Assembly: GCA_023415915.1 (NCBI GenBank)
Contig: JAEZIZ010000044.1
Location: 1-34,034 of the forward strand
DNA length: 34,034 nucleotides
Direction of reading: 5' to 3'
DNA from: Bacillota bacterium
GTDB taxonomy: Bacteria; Bacillota; Clostridia; Christensenellales; SZUA-584
The notes beneath the pieces are model-generated. The model did not search any database and was not told where the DNA came from. It was given only the letters and a program-made list of their open reading frames with translations. Shown here one piece after another: positions 8,518-15,137 of this stretch. The number at the start of each line of letters is the position of its first letter. The stretch's first letter is position 1. The position numbers and the translations under genes are program-made.

Positions 8518-10019
8518 GCTGCCTCCCCCTTCCCCTGAATCAGTCTGGAAAGCGTCTCCTCGTCCGCATGGTCTTCAAGGACCGCACTGATCCTGCCGTC
8601 ATACATAACAAATATCCTGTCGGATATCTGGAGTATTTCTGTCGTGTCCGTGGATATAACAATAATCGTTTTGCCGTCTTTCGCCAGAGATTCGAGTATC
8701 TTATAGATCTCCGTCTTGGCGCCAACATCCACGCCCCGCGTAGGCTCTATGAATATGAGAATATCGAGGCTTCTGAGCAGCCAGCGGGAAACTATTGCCT
8801 TTTGTTGGTTTCCTCCTGAGAGGAATTTGATCTTGGCCTTTATATTGCTCATTTTTACCTTAAGCTTGTCTGCGAGTTTCCTGCTGTCCCTTGTGATCCT
8901 CCTGTAACTGAGAAAGGGCAGCAACGGTATGTGGTAGAATCTGAGCGAAGGCAGCGCAATATTGTCCAACACGGAAAGCTGAGGGAATAAGCCCTCCTCT
9001 TTCCTGTTTTCCGTAAGCAGCCCGATGCCGCAGGCCACGGCTTTTGCCGGATTGCTGATCCGCCGCTTTTTCCCATGTACCCAGATCTCGCCTCCGCTGG
9101 TCTTTACTGCACCGTACACTGCACGCCAGAGCATATCCTGTCCTGCACCCAACAGTCCGGTGAATCCGGCTATTTCCCCTTGATATATGGAGCAGCTCAC
9201 GTGATCTAGATGATTTTCAATGCAGAGGTCCTTAATCTCTATGACCGGCTCAACATGCTCAGCTGTACCCCTGCCCTCCCGCTTAAAGCTGTTATACGTG
9301 TCGCCCAGCATATATTCAATGACTTTCAGCTCATCCACCTCATCCATCCGCACATGAGCTGTAACCTGCCCGTTCATCAAGATCGTGCCGCAATCGCAGT
9401 ACTTTTTGATTTCTCTCAGCCTGTGGGAAATAAACACCACACAAATGCCCTGTTCTTTCAGTTTGAACAATATTTTAAAAAGCCGTTCGGTATCCTCGTT
9501 TGTCAGCGCAGCCGTGGGTTCGTCGAGTATGAGTATCTCAGGCTTCTGGGATATCACCTTGACGATTTCGATGAGCTGCTGTTTGGCCAGCGAGTATATC
9601 TCCACGTTTTTATCCACATCGATATTGTCTATACCGAAACTGGCAAGGTACTCCCGTGCCAGCTCATTCATTCTCTTATTATTCAGGCTTATCCCGTTCA
9701 CGATCTCTCTGCCGAGAAATATGTTCTCGGCTACCGTGAGATTATTAAGCAGGCTCAGTTCCTGATATACGATGCCGATGCCCAGCTTCGCCGCATCCGC
9801 GGTATTATTGATCTCCACTTCCTTGCCGTGTATCAGTATCCTGCCCTCGTCCTTCTGATAGTTGCCGCTGAGTATTTTCATGAGCGTGGACTTGCCCGCA
9901 CCGTTTTGTCCTATTATAGAGTGTATCTCACCGCCGAAAAGCTTAAGATCCACGTTCTTCAGCGCCTGAACGCCGGTAAACCGCTTAGAAATACCTTGCA
10001 TCTCAAGAACCGGTTCCAT
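8514..10019 (-). CDS. Ribose-type sugar ABC transporter ATPase (duplicated nucleotide-binding domains)
   Basis: This 501-aa protein has the two-domain form of RbsA/MglA ATPases. Domain 1 is complete: Walker A GQNGAGKST, Q-loop YQE, a signature reading YSLAKQQ, Walker B ILILDEPTAAL and the switch His in ISHRL. Domain 2 has the degenerate Walker A usual in this family (GFTGLLGAGQ) and the signature LSGGNQQK. Its Walker B reads LIFIEPTRGVDVGAK, with Ile424 where Asp is normally found before Glu425. The paralogue in block 2 keeps the usual DEPTRG. A longer frame reaches upstream to 10085, but AGGAGGAGG just before the ATG at 10019 fixes the start. It overlaps the next gene by 4 nt. Confidence 0.9.
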   Translation of the reverse strand: MEPVLEMQGISKRFTGVQALKNVDLKLFGGEIHSIIGQNGAGKSTLMKILSGNYQKDEGRILIHGKEVEINNTADAAKLGIGIVYQELSLLNNLTVAENIFLGREIVNGISLNNKRMNELAREYLASFGIDNIDVDKNVEIYSLAKQQLIEIVKVISQKPEILILDEPTAALTNEDTERLFKILFKLKEQGICVVFISHRLREIKKYCDCGTILMNGQVTAHVRMDEVDELKVIEYMLGDTYNSFKREGRGTAEHVEPVIEIKDLCIENHLDHVSCSIYQGEIAGFTGLLGAGQDMLWRAVYGAVKTSGGEIWVHGKKRRISNPAKAVACGIGLLTENRKEEGLFPQLSVLDNIALPSLRFYHIPLLPFLSYRRITRDSRKLADKLKVKMSNIKAKIKFLSGGNQQKAIVSRWLLRSLDILIFIEPTRGVDVGAKTEIYKILESLAKDGKTIIVISTDTTEILQISDRIFVMYDGRISAVLEDHADEETLSRLIQGKGEAA

Positions 10020-10051
10020 ATGGCCTCCTCCTGATTGTTGCTGATAATTGA

Positions 10052-10085
10052 ATGGCCGGGGGGTTGAGTTTGGCCTCCCGGCCAT
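10052..10085 (-). other. Intercistronic hairpin after the binding-protein gene
   Basis: Perfect 9-bp arms (ATGGCCGGG with CCCGGCCAT) lie in the 89-bp gap between the binding-protein stop and the ATPase start, with no U-run after them. It is therefore unlikely to be a full terminator. A role in stabilising the upstream mRNA or in partial attenuation, giving more binding protein than ATPase, is the likely purpose. Blocks 2 and 3 have hairpins in the same place. Confidence 0.6.
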
Positions 10086-10108
10086 AATAACCTACGCCGT
10101 ACCGGTCT

Positions 10109-11218
10109 TTACTTCGCGAGATATTCGTTCACAAGCTCTTCCAGTGACTTGTCATAGTTGATGCTGGTCGGATCGCTCTCCATATCCTGTGCCAGCGCGA
10201 GCATTGCCGCCGCGTTATCCTTGGTCACGATAAAGCCGGGCAGTATGTAATCCCCCTGGGATTCAAAGTCATATTTGCCGGTCATGCAAAGGTACGGAAT
10301 GAGCACTTTATAATAACCGGTATACTGCGAAGCCAGCAGGTAAGTGCAGTCCATGGTGCCGTCAATGATTGCCTGAATGGCGTCTGCGCTGCCGTCGATG
10401 GAGCAGATCGCGATCTCGTCATCCCGGCCCGCGTTGATGATCACCTGTGCGGCAGGATAAGTTACGCCGTCGGACAGACCGTAAAGCAGGTCAATATGAT
10501 CATACGTCGTGAGGTAGTTCTCCATCTTGGTGACCGCCACCGTGCCATCCCAGTTGGTAGGTTCTGCCGCCAATATCTCGACGCTGTTCTCCTCCATAGC
10601 CTTGGCAAAGCCGCCAATGCGGTATTCATTCAGGCCCTGCCCCTCGTTGCCGGTGAGCAGCACAACCTTTTTATCAGAGAGCTCTCCGCCCTGTGCTTTG
10701 AGTATATTTATCGCGTACTGTCCCACCTCGTAGCTCATGTTGTACTCATCGAATCCGATAGTACCGAGCGTCTGATCCGACCAGCTGTGCTGTACGACCA
10801 CCTTGACGCCCTTCTCGGCAGCCTTTGCGAAGGAATTCTCAAACGCAGTGACATCCAGCGTGTTGATGGAGATGATATCGCATTGCTCCAGCAGGTTATC
10901 AAACGCTTCAACTTGCTTATTTACGTCACCGTCGCCGGAGGTAACGACCAGCTCAAAGCCATACTTCGCCGCACACACTTTCGCGCCGTCTACCTCGCCA
11001 AGATGGAAGGGATGTTGAAGATCCTGCTGGATAAGCCCGATAACGATTTTGTCGCCAGTCTCGGTAGACGCTGTCTGACTCTCCTGGGGCTCAGCTGACT
11101 GCTCGGCAGACTGGGAAGCCTGTCCCGACGGCTCCTGTGCTTCCTGTCCTGAGGAACAGGCACCTAATGCTACCGCCAACAGCAGCATCACCGTTAAAAC
11201 AGCTACTATTTTTTTCAT
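10109..11218 (-). CDS. Sugar-binding lipoprotein of a ribose-type ABC transporter
   Basis: This 369-aa periplasmic-binding-protein-like lipoprotein (Peripla_BP_4 type) begins with a signal peptide and a lipobox (LGAC, lipidated Cys about residue 21), followed by a Ser/Gln/Glu-rich linker to about residue 55. The body reads like RbsB-type proteins, for example VIGLIQQDLQHPFHLGEVDGAK near 59-80 and SIDGSADAIQAIIDGTMDCTYL near 275-295. It would sit on the outer face of the membrane and deliver ligand to the two permeases. GAGAGG lies upstream of the ATG. A 73-bp gap with a dyad precedes it, and a strong hairpin follows it. Confidence 0.9.
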   Translation of the reverse strand: MKKIVAVLTVMLLLAVALGACSSGQEAQEPSGQASQSAEQSAEPQESQTASTETGDKIVIGLIQQDLQHPFHLGEVDGAKVCAAKYGFELVVTSGDGDVNKQVEAFDNLLEQCDIISINTLDVTAFENSFAKAAEKGVKVVVQHSWSDQTLGTIGFDEYNMSYEVGQYAINILKAQGGELSDKKVVLLTGNEGQGLNEYRIGGFAKAMEENSVEILAAEPTNWDGTVAVTKMENYLTTYDHIDLLYGLSDGVTYPAAQVIINAGRDDEIAICSIDGSADAIQAIIDGTMDCTYLLASQYTGYYKVLIPYLCMTGKYDFESQGDYILPGFIVTKDNAAAMLALAQDMESDPTSINYDKSLEELVNEYLAK

Positions 11219-11248
11219 TTACCATTTCCTCTCTTTCGACTTCTATTT

Positions 11249-11266
11249 TTTGTGACTATGCACAAA
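11249..11266. promoter_or_regulatory. Dyad upstream of the block 1 binding-protein gene
   Basis: TTTGTG and CACAAA form perfect 6-bp arms around a 6-bp centre, about 30 bp upstream of the binding-protein start codon in the 73-bp gap after the cyclase gene. It could be an internal operator or a small RNA hairpin. I see no convincing -35/-10 pair with it. Confidence 0.3.
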
Positions 11267-11291
11267 CCGCTTTCGTTTTTTTGACTCCTTT

Positions 11292-11963
11292 TTAGGTCGT
11301 TACTGCCCATATGACGCAGGGCCCGCTGTTCATCCCCTCGACCATCCAAGGGGAAACCGTCATATGTTTTATGCCTTTTATATTGGAGAGTAGCTTCATT
11401 TCCTCAACAATAATGAATTTATCCACCTTCGCGCAGGCAAAAAACTCATTATGTGCATACATGGTCTCATCAAGCGAATGGATACAGGCGATGGAAGGTA
11501 CATCTGTACCTATCAACCGGAGGCCAGGCATTTTGGAATGAATATACTTGGCCGCCTCCTGACCGAATCCAGGGCAGTGGTTGGAAAACCGATCCTTCTC
11601 ATTCTTCCTCCACTCCTCTACGCCAAACCTTATAACCAGCGCCTCCTGATCAGCTCCTCCTGCCAGGTAAGGTTCCAAGTGCTCGGGCATGATCACCGTA
11701 TCGTCCGGCGTACCGGACATATCTATAAACAGCACCCGCTCATATACCAGGTCTGAAGGCAGAAACTGATCCAGTGCTACACCATCCTCGAAAACGTGGG
11801 CCGCCGTGTCAAGGTGCGTCCCCGTATGGTTATAACACTGAAGTAACTGTACATTCGCACCCGTTTCCGCGATAGACATAAACTCAGTTATGCTGGGCGC
11901 CGGTATAGCCGGCGGTCTCGGTGCAGTTGCACTCATGGGATAGGAAAGCCACGTAAGTTCCAT
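11292..11963 (-). CDS. Cyclase-family metal-dependent hydrolase (kynurenine formamidase-like)
   Basis: This is a 223-aa member of the cyclase family (PF04199), whose known members are metal-dependent amidases such as kynurenine formamidase. The metal motif HTGTHLDTAAH spans residues 46-56, with the usual HxGTHxDxPxH changed only at Pro to Ala; metal ligands would be His46, His50 and Asp52. A frame extending up to 12020 overlaps the upstream gene, but GAGGAGGAG before the ATG at 11963 fixes the start. In a sugar-acid operon a lactonase or amidase role is a reasonable inference, for instance opening the lactone made by the oxidoreductase. No family member known to me proves that reaction. Confidence 0.75.
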   Translation of the reverse strand: MELTWLSYPMSATAPRPPAIPAPSITEFMSIAETGANVQLLQCYNHTGTHLDTAAHVFEDGVALDQFLPSDLVYERVLFIDMSGTPDDTVIMPEHLEPYLAGGADQEALVIRFGVEEWRKNEKDRFSNHCPGFGQEAAKYIHSKMPGLRLIGTDVPSIACIHSLDETMYAHNEFFACAKVDKFIIVEEMKLLSNIKGIKHMTVSPWMVEGMNSGPCVIWAVTT

Positions 11964-11982
11964 TTTCTCCTCCTCGTTATCG

Positions 11983-12660
11983 TCAGGGAATATCCGGCAG
12001 ACCCTTCTTGGCTTCGGCAATGAGCTTCACGAACGTAGCCACCTGCTTTGTGATCCAGGAAAGTCCCTCCTTCTCAATCATCTCGAAGTTCATGAACGTC
12101 CGTGCACCGGATACCGCGCATGCGCCTGCCCTAATGAATTCCGCTGCATTGTTTTCGTTCACGCCGCCACTGGGTATCAGGTTGACTTCTGGAAACACCA
12201 TACGTAAATTCGTCATATACTTCGGCCCACCCAGCGCACCCGGGAATACCTTAATCGCGGTCGATCCCTTCCGCATAGCCGTAAAGCATTCCGTTGCAGT
12301 GAACGCGCCGGTAAAACATGCGACCTGATAACGGTTGGCAATGTCGATTACTTCGTCCACAACGCAGGGATTCACCAAAATACTGCCTCCGTGAAGTATA
12401 ACCTCTCTTGCCGTCGCCCCATCCAGTACAGTTCCCGCAGCAACATGCATTTTCCCTTTGAAGTGAGAAGATATGGCTTCTATAGCTTCCAGCGCGTATG
12501 GAGTCGTCATTGTAACCTCCACTGCCCTCGCGCCTCCGTCGTACATCGCCTGCGCATAGGCTACCCAATCCGCCTTTTCGTGTAATTTGATGCAGGGCAA
12601 AACACCGCTACGCTTAATATCCGCCATGATCTTTTCCTTCAGCGTAAAGTCATCCCTCAT
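11983..12660 (-). CDS. KDPG/KDPGal-type aldolase (class I)
   Basis: This 225-aa class I aldolase should cleave 2-keto-3-deoxy-6-phospho sugar acids to pyruvate and glyceraldehyde-3-phosphate. The Schiff-base lysine is Lys137 (AIKVFPGALGGP) and the general acid/base is Glu48 (AVEVT), matching Lys133 and Glu45 of the E. coli enzyme. IPSGGVNENNAAEFIRAGA (162-180) is the phosphate-binding end of the barrel. The open frame extends 51 codons further to 12813, across the promoter. AAGGAGG seven bases before the ATG at 12660 decides the start. It is the first gene of block 1. If the PfkB protein downstream is inactive, this aldolase must take an unphosphorylated substrate or rely on another kinase. 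Confidence 0.88.
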   Translation of the reverse strand: MRDDFTLKEKIMADIKRSGVLPCIKLHEKADWVAYAQAMYDGGARAVEVTMTTPYALEAIEAISSHFKGKMHVAAGTVLDGATAREVILHGGSILVNPCVVDEVIDIANRYQVACFTGAFTATECFTAMRKGSTAIKVFPGALGGPKYMTNLRMVFPEVNLIPSGGVNENNAAEFIRAGACAVSGARTFMNFEMIEKEGLSWITKQVATFVKLIAEAKKGLPDIP

Positions 12661-12721
12661 GTTTGCCTCCTTAATTTTTATCTCAAATGTGACATTTATG
12701 TATTGCCGATGTACTCTACTT

Positions 12722-12740
12722 CTGTATACCTGTACTACAG
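12722..12740 (-). promoter_or_regulatory. Candidate GntR operator downstream of the block 1 promoter
   Basis: The minus strand reads CTGTAGTACAGGTATACAG. This contains the 11-bp palindrome CTGTA-G-TACAG (12730-12740) and an overlapping second CTGTA...TACAG pair. It begins about five bases past the expected transcription start, a typical repressor position. A longer inverted repeat (TGTACTA ... TAGTACA, arms 12731-12737 and 12752-12758) reaches back into the -10 box. The FadR-type regulator of this operon is the obvious candidate ligand; that link is inferred. Confidence 0.5.
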
Positions 12741-12750
12741 CTTTACTCCT

Positions 12751-12779
12751 ATAGTACATTTGTGTCTTATTATTGTCAA
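12751..12779 (-). promoter_or_regulatory. Sigma-A promoter of block 1
   Basis: On the minus strand a perfect -35 box TTGACA (12774-12779) is separated by exactly 17 bp from TACTAT (12751-12756). It lies about 90 bp upstream of the KDPG aldolase start codon, and no other comparable pair is evident before the first gene, so it should drive the 13-gene operon. Confidence 0.75.
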
Positions 12780-12780
12780 G

Positions 12781-12837
12781 GGTTATACTATATATTTTCA
12801 ATATATTTTCCATTCGGCATGAGACTGCCGTATAACC
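12781..12837. repeat. Inverted repeat upstream of the block 1 promoter
   Basis: GGTTATAC (12781-12788) and GTATAACC (12830-12837) are perfect 8-bp inverted arms 41 bp apart, just upstream of the -35 box. A small stem (CGGCA/TGCCG, 12815-12830) lies between them. They could be separated half-sites of a looping regulator. The function is unknown. Confidence 0.3.
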
Positions 12838-12995
12838 TTTGCCTTTCCCTTTTATAGCGCCTATTTTGAATGTCGATTCGAATTTTCATTGCATCCTCCC
12901 AAATCATCAGATATGCAATGCAGCATAATCATGGAAAATGGAAATACGCGATTAAAAAGTTATTAACCAAAATGCCAACCAAAGTATTCATAGAA

Positions 12996-13023
12996 GCAAA
13001 AACCCCGCTTAAACAGTGGGGTT
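12996..13023 (-). terminator. Rho-independent terminator for block 2
   Basis: On the minus strand AACCCCAC pairs with GCGGGGTT (13001-13008 with 13016-13023, one G-U), followed by a T-run (TTTTTG). It lies about 600 bases downstream of araA and upstream of the block 1 promoter, so it should separate the two operons. Confidence 0.65.
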
Positions 13024-13345
13024 CCTCGCTTTCCAAGGGGTGTTTGGACCGCTAAATACGCCTTTTTCGTACCCGTTGGCACACTAATTGGCACACTAAA
13101 ATTGCTTAATACGTTTAGAGATTGAACGAATCATATGGTGAAGAGGAGGTGAAATATAACACACAATGAGACTGAAGATAATACTTTTTACACCTCCATT
13201 TGCAATTACCGAGCCTATCTTTTCACCATACTTAATAACGATTAACCATTCAAAGTACTGATCTGTTCAAATTGGAAGTTTATTACTCCCCATTTTTTCA
13301 ATTAAAGTGCATTAAAAATTTTTACGCTGACTACGCTTTTTTTGG
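13024..13345. other. Intergenic stretch with a tandem repeat and a possible gene relic
   Basis: No intact gene is seen. TTGGCACACTAA is repeated twice in tandem at 13076-13099. On the minus strand 13096-13266 is open for 56 codons without a start. Its peptide begins TDQYFEWLIVIKYGEKIGSV, which faintly recalls the beta strands of GNAT acetyltransferases. I rate that resemblance as weak. Confidence 0.25.
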
Positions 13346-13391
13346 AGTCGGCGAGCCCGCAAAAGGTTGGTACCCCCTGTCACAGTACCTT
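13346..13391 (+). repeat. Intergenic repeat, copy A
   Basis: This 46-bp stretch matches 33041-33087 at about 37 of 47 aligned positions, in the same orientation. The two share AGTCGGCGAGCC at the left and AGTACCTT at the right, with a one-base gap between. It lies at the end of the araD remnant and may mark a rearrangement or be the trace of a mobile element. I cannot name the family. Confidence 0.55.
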
Positions 13392-13408
13392 TTTTAAGTA
13401 GATATCAT

Positions 13409-13623
13409 TTATTTGGTGCTTTTGCCCATCACATTTGCCTTGTACACGTATGCTGCCATATAGATTCGTCCGCGGTCATGGTGTCATAACTCACGCAGCT
13501 CAGCTTAATCACCACAAGCCCCGACTCTTCTTATGCACTCACGTTGCCCCATATGAGCATCCCGAGTCCATATTTTAAGGCACAGATTGGCTTCGAACAC
13601 CTCTTTTCCAATGTTTCTTGCAC
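13409..13623 (-). pseudogene. araD: araD remnant (L-ribulose-5-phosphate 4-epimerase, N-terminal part)
   Basis: The region starts nine bases after the araA stop codon. Read in three frames it gives EVFEANLCLK, then KYGLGMLIWGNVSA, a stop, EESGLVVIKLSCVSYDTMTADE, and finally a frame resembling the VDG-NV-EG segment. This follows the first 70 or so residues of AraD in order ([35 protein letters not shown], MTADD). At least two frameshifts and one in-frame stop break it. The zinc-binding and catalytic two-thirds are missing, and the match ends next to the repeat at 13346. It is a decayed, truncated gene. Confidence 0.8.
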
Positions 13624-13629
13624 TACTCG

Positions 13630-15096
13630 TCAGCTCCAAATTATATCACCCAACGCGAGCTTGTCTCTTAGTTCCGGAATCGTTGTCTTGCTGCTTATGT
13701 GTATGAACTCTATGCCCATTATCTCCGCAAAGTCCCTCATATGCTCCGCCGTCAGATCGTACGATATCACGCTGTGGTGCGTACCGCCGCAGAGTATCCA
13801 CGCTTCGTTACCCGTTATCATGTCGGGCGTCGGCCTCCACATCACGCTTGCTACCGGCAGGTTTGGCATCTGCTTCATGGGCTTTATCGCATGTATGTCA
13901 TGTGCTATTAGTCTGAAACGTCCGCCCATGTCCACTATAGTCGCGAGTATGGCATCGCCCTCTTTGCCCTCGAACACGAGACGCGCGGGGTCAGCCTTGC
14001 CCCCTATACCCAACGGGTGTACTTCAATAGCGGGCTTCTCTTTCGCTATCGCGGGCGATATCTCAAGCATATGCGCGCCCAGCACAGCTTCGTTGCCGGC
14101 TTCAAGGTGATACGTATAGTCCTCTATGAACGAATAGCCTTTTGTCAGTCCTTGAGACATCGCGCCGATAATGGACTGCAACGCCGCCTGCTTCCAGTCG
14201 CCTTCCGCGCCGAAACCGTAGCCCTTGCTCATTAGATTCTGCGACGCTAGACCCGGCAGTTGTTCGAGGCCAAACAGGTCCTCGAACGAATCGGTGTAAG
14301 CCCCGAAGCCGCCTTCGGCCAGCATCTGTTCGAGCGCTATCTCCAGCTTTGCCTGATACCTTACCGAGCTTATGTTGTCCGTACCAAAAGCATACTTGCT
14401 TCTGTATTCCTCTATCTTCCTATCGACTTCGTCCGTAGTAACGTTACTTACCCTCTCGGCGAAACCACCTACGCCGTACGTGTTTACGCTCCATCCGAGG
14501 TCTTTCTCGGCCTGCACCTTGTCGCCTTCCGTGACGGCGACGTATCTCATGTTGTCGCCAAGACGCATAACCTTAAGATTCCGGCTGAACATCGCGCCCA
14601 CGGCGCTGCGCATCCAGTTCCCTATACGGGTTCTGAACGTTTCGTCTTCCCAGTAGCCGCATATGACCTTCCGCTTCATACGCAGTCTTGCGGTTATGAA
14701 CCCATGCTCCCTGTCGCCGTGGGCCGACTGGTTCGTATTCATGAAGTTCATGTCTATCGTATCGAACGGCAGGTTCCTGTTAAACTGCGTGTTTATATGC
14801 AGATACGGCTTGTTAAGTATCGTAAGCCCGCCTATCCACATCTTGCTCGGCGAGAACGTGTGCATCCACGTTATAACTCCGGCGCAGTCCGAATCACTGT
14901 TTGCTGCAACGCATACGCTCTTTACCTCGTCCGGCGTAGTGACTACGCCCTTGAACAATATCTCAAACGGTAGGTTCTTATCCTGATTGAACCCATCGGC
15001 CATCGTCTGAGCGTGCGCCGCCACTTCTATTAAAACCTCCGGGCCGTACAGATGCTGGCTGCCTACCACAAACCAAAACTTATATATCTTTGACAT
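13630..15096 (-). CDS. araA: L-arabinose isomerase
   Basis: This 488-aa enzyme interconverts L-arabinose and L-ribulose in the cytosol with Mn2+. It carries FWFVVGSQHLYG at the N-terminus and the metal/catalytic residues Glu298 (GAEGDWK), Glu325 (EDYTYH), His342 (GAHMLE) and His441 (THHSV), corresponding to E. coli Glu306, Glu333, His350 and His450. ATG codons at 15111 and 15102 overlap or crowd the GGGGG site; the ATG at 15096 is eight bases from it and is chosen. It ends the block 2 operon. The araD remnant follows, and no ribulokinase is present in the window, so the arabinose route is incomplete here. The enzyme may serve another sugar or depend on genes elsewhere. Confidence 0.93.
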   Translation of the reverse strand: MSKIYKFWFVVGSQHLYGPEVLIEVAAHAQTMADGFNQDKNLPFEILFKGVVTTPDEVKSVCVAANSDSDCAGVITWMHTFSPSKMWIGGLTILNKPYLHINTQFNRNLPFDTIDMNFMNTNQSAHGDREHGFITARLRMKRKVICGYWEDETFRTRIGNWMRSAVGAMFSRNLKVMRLGDNMRYVAVTEGDKVQAEKDLGWSVNTYGVGGFAERVSNVTTDEVDRKIEEYRSKYAFGTDNISSVRYQAKLEIALEQMLAEGGFGAYTDSFEDLFGLEQLPGLASQNLMSKGYGFGAEGDWKQAALQSIIGAMSQGLTKGYSFIEDYTYHLEAGNEAVLGAHMLEISPAIAKEKPAIEVHPLGIGGKADPARLVFEGKEGDAILATIVDMGGRFRLIAHDIHAIKPMKQMPNLPVASVMWRPTPDMITGNEAWILCGGTHHSVISYDLTAEHMRDFAEIMGIEFIHISSKTTIPELRDKLALGDIIWS

Positions 15097-15137
15097 GTTC
15101 ATTTCCCCCAATCAAAATTAAACCAACCCAAAGCTCA

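Noticed and set aside
9210..10034. A 274-codon plus-strand open frame opposite the block 1 ATPase
   Set aside because: It is fully antisense to a conserved ATPase with clear motifs; its translation has no recognisable domain.
12661..12813. A 51-codon N-terminal extension of the KDPG aldolase
   Set aside because: It would be translated through the promoter and operator region; the start at 12660 has an AAGGAGG site and gives the normal family length.
12996..13100. A tRNA gene or an attachment site with an integrase
   Set aside because: The GC hairpin here has only one stem and a T-run, so it is a terminator; no cloverleaf and no clear integrase coding sequence were found.
14260..14973. A 237-codon plus-strand open frame opposite araA
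   Set aside because: It is antisense to araA, whose catalytic residues are all present; no motif or start site supports it.
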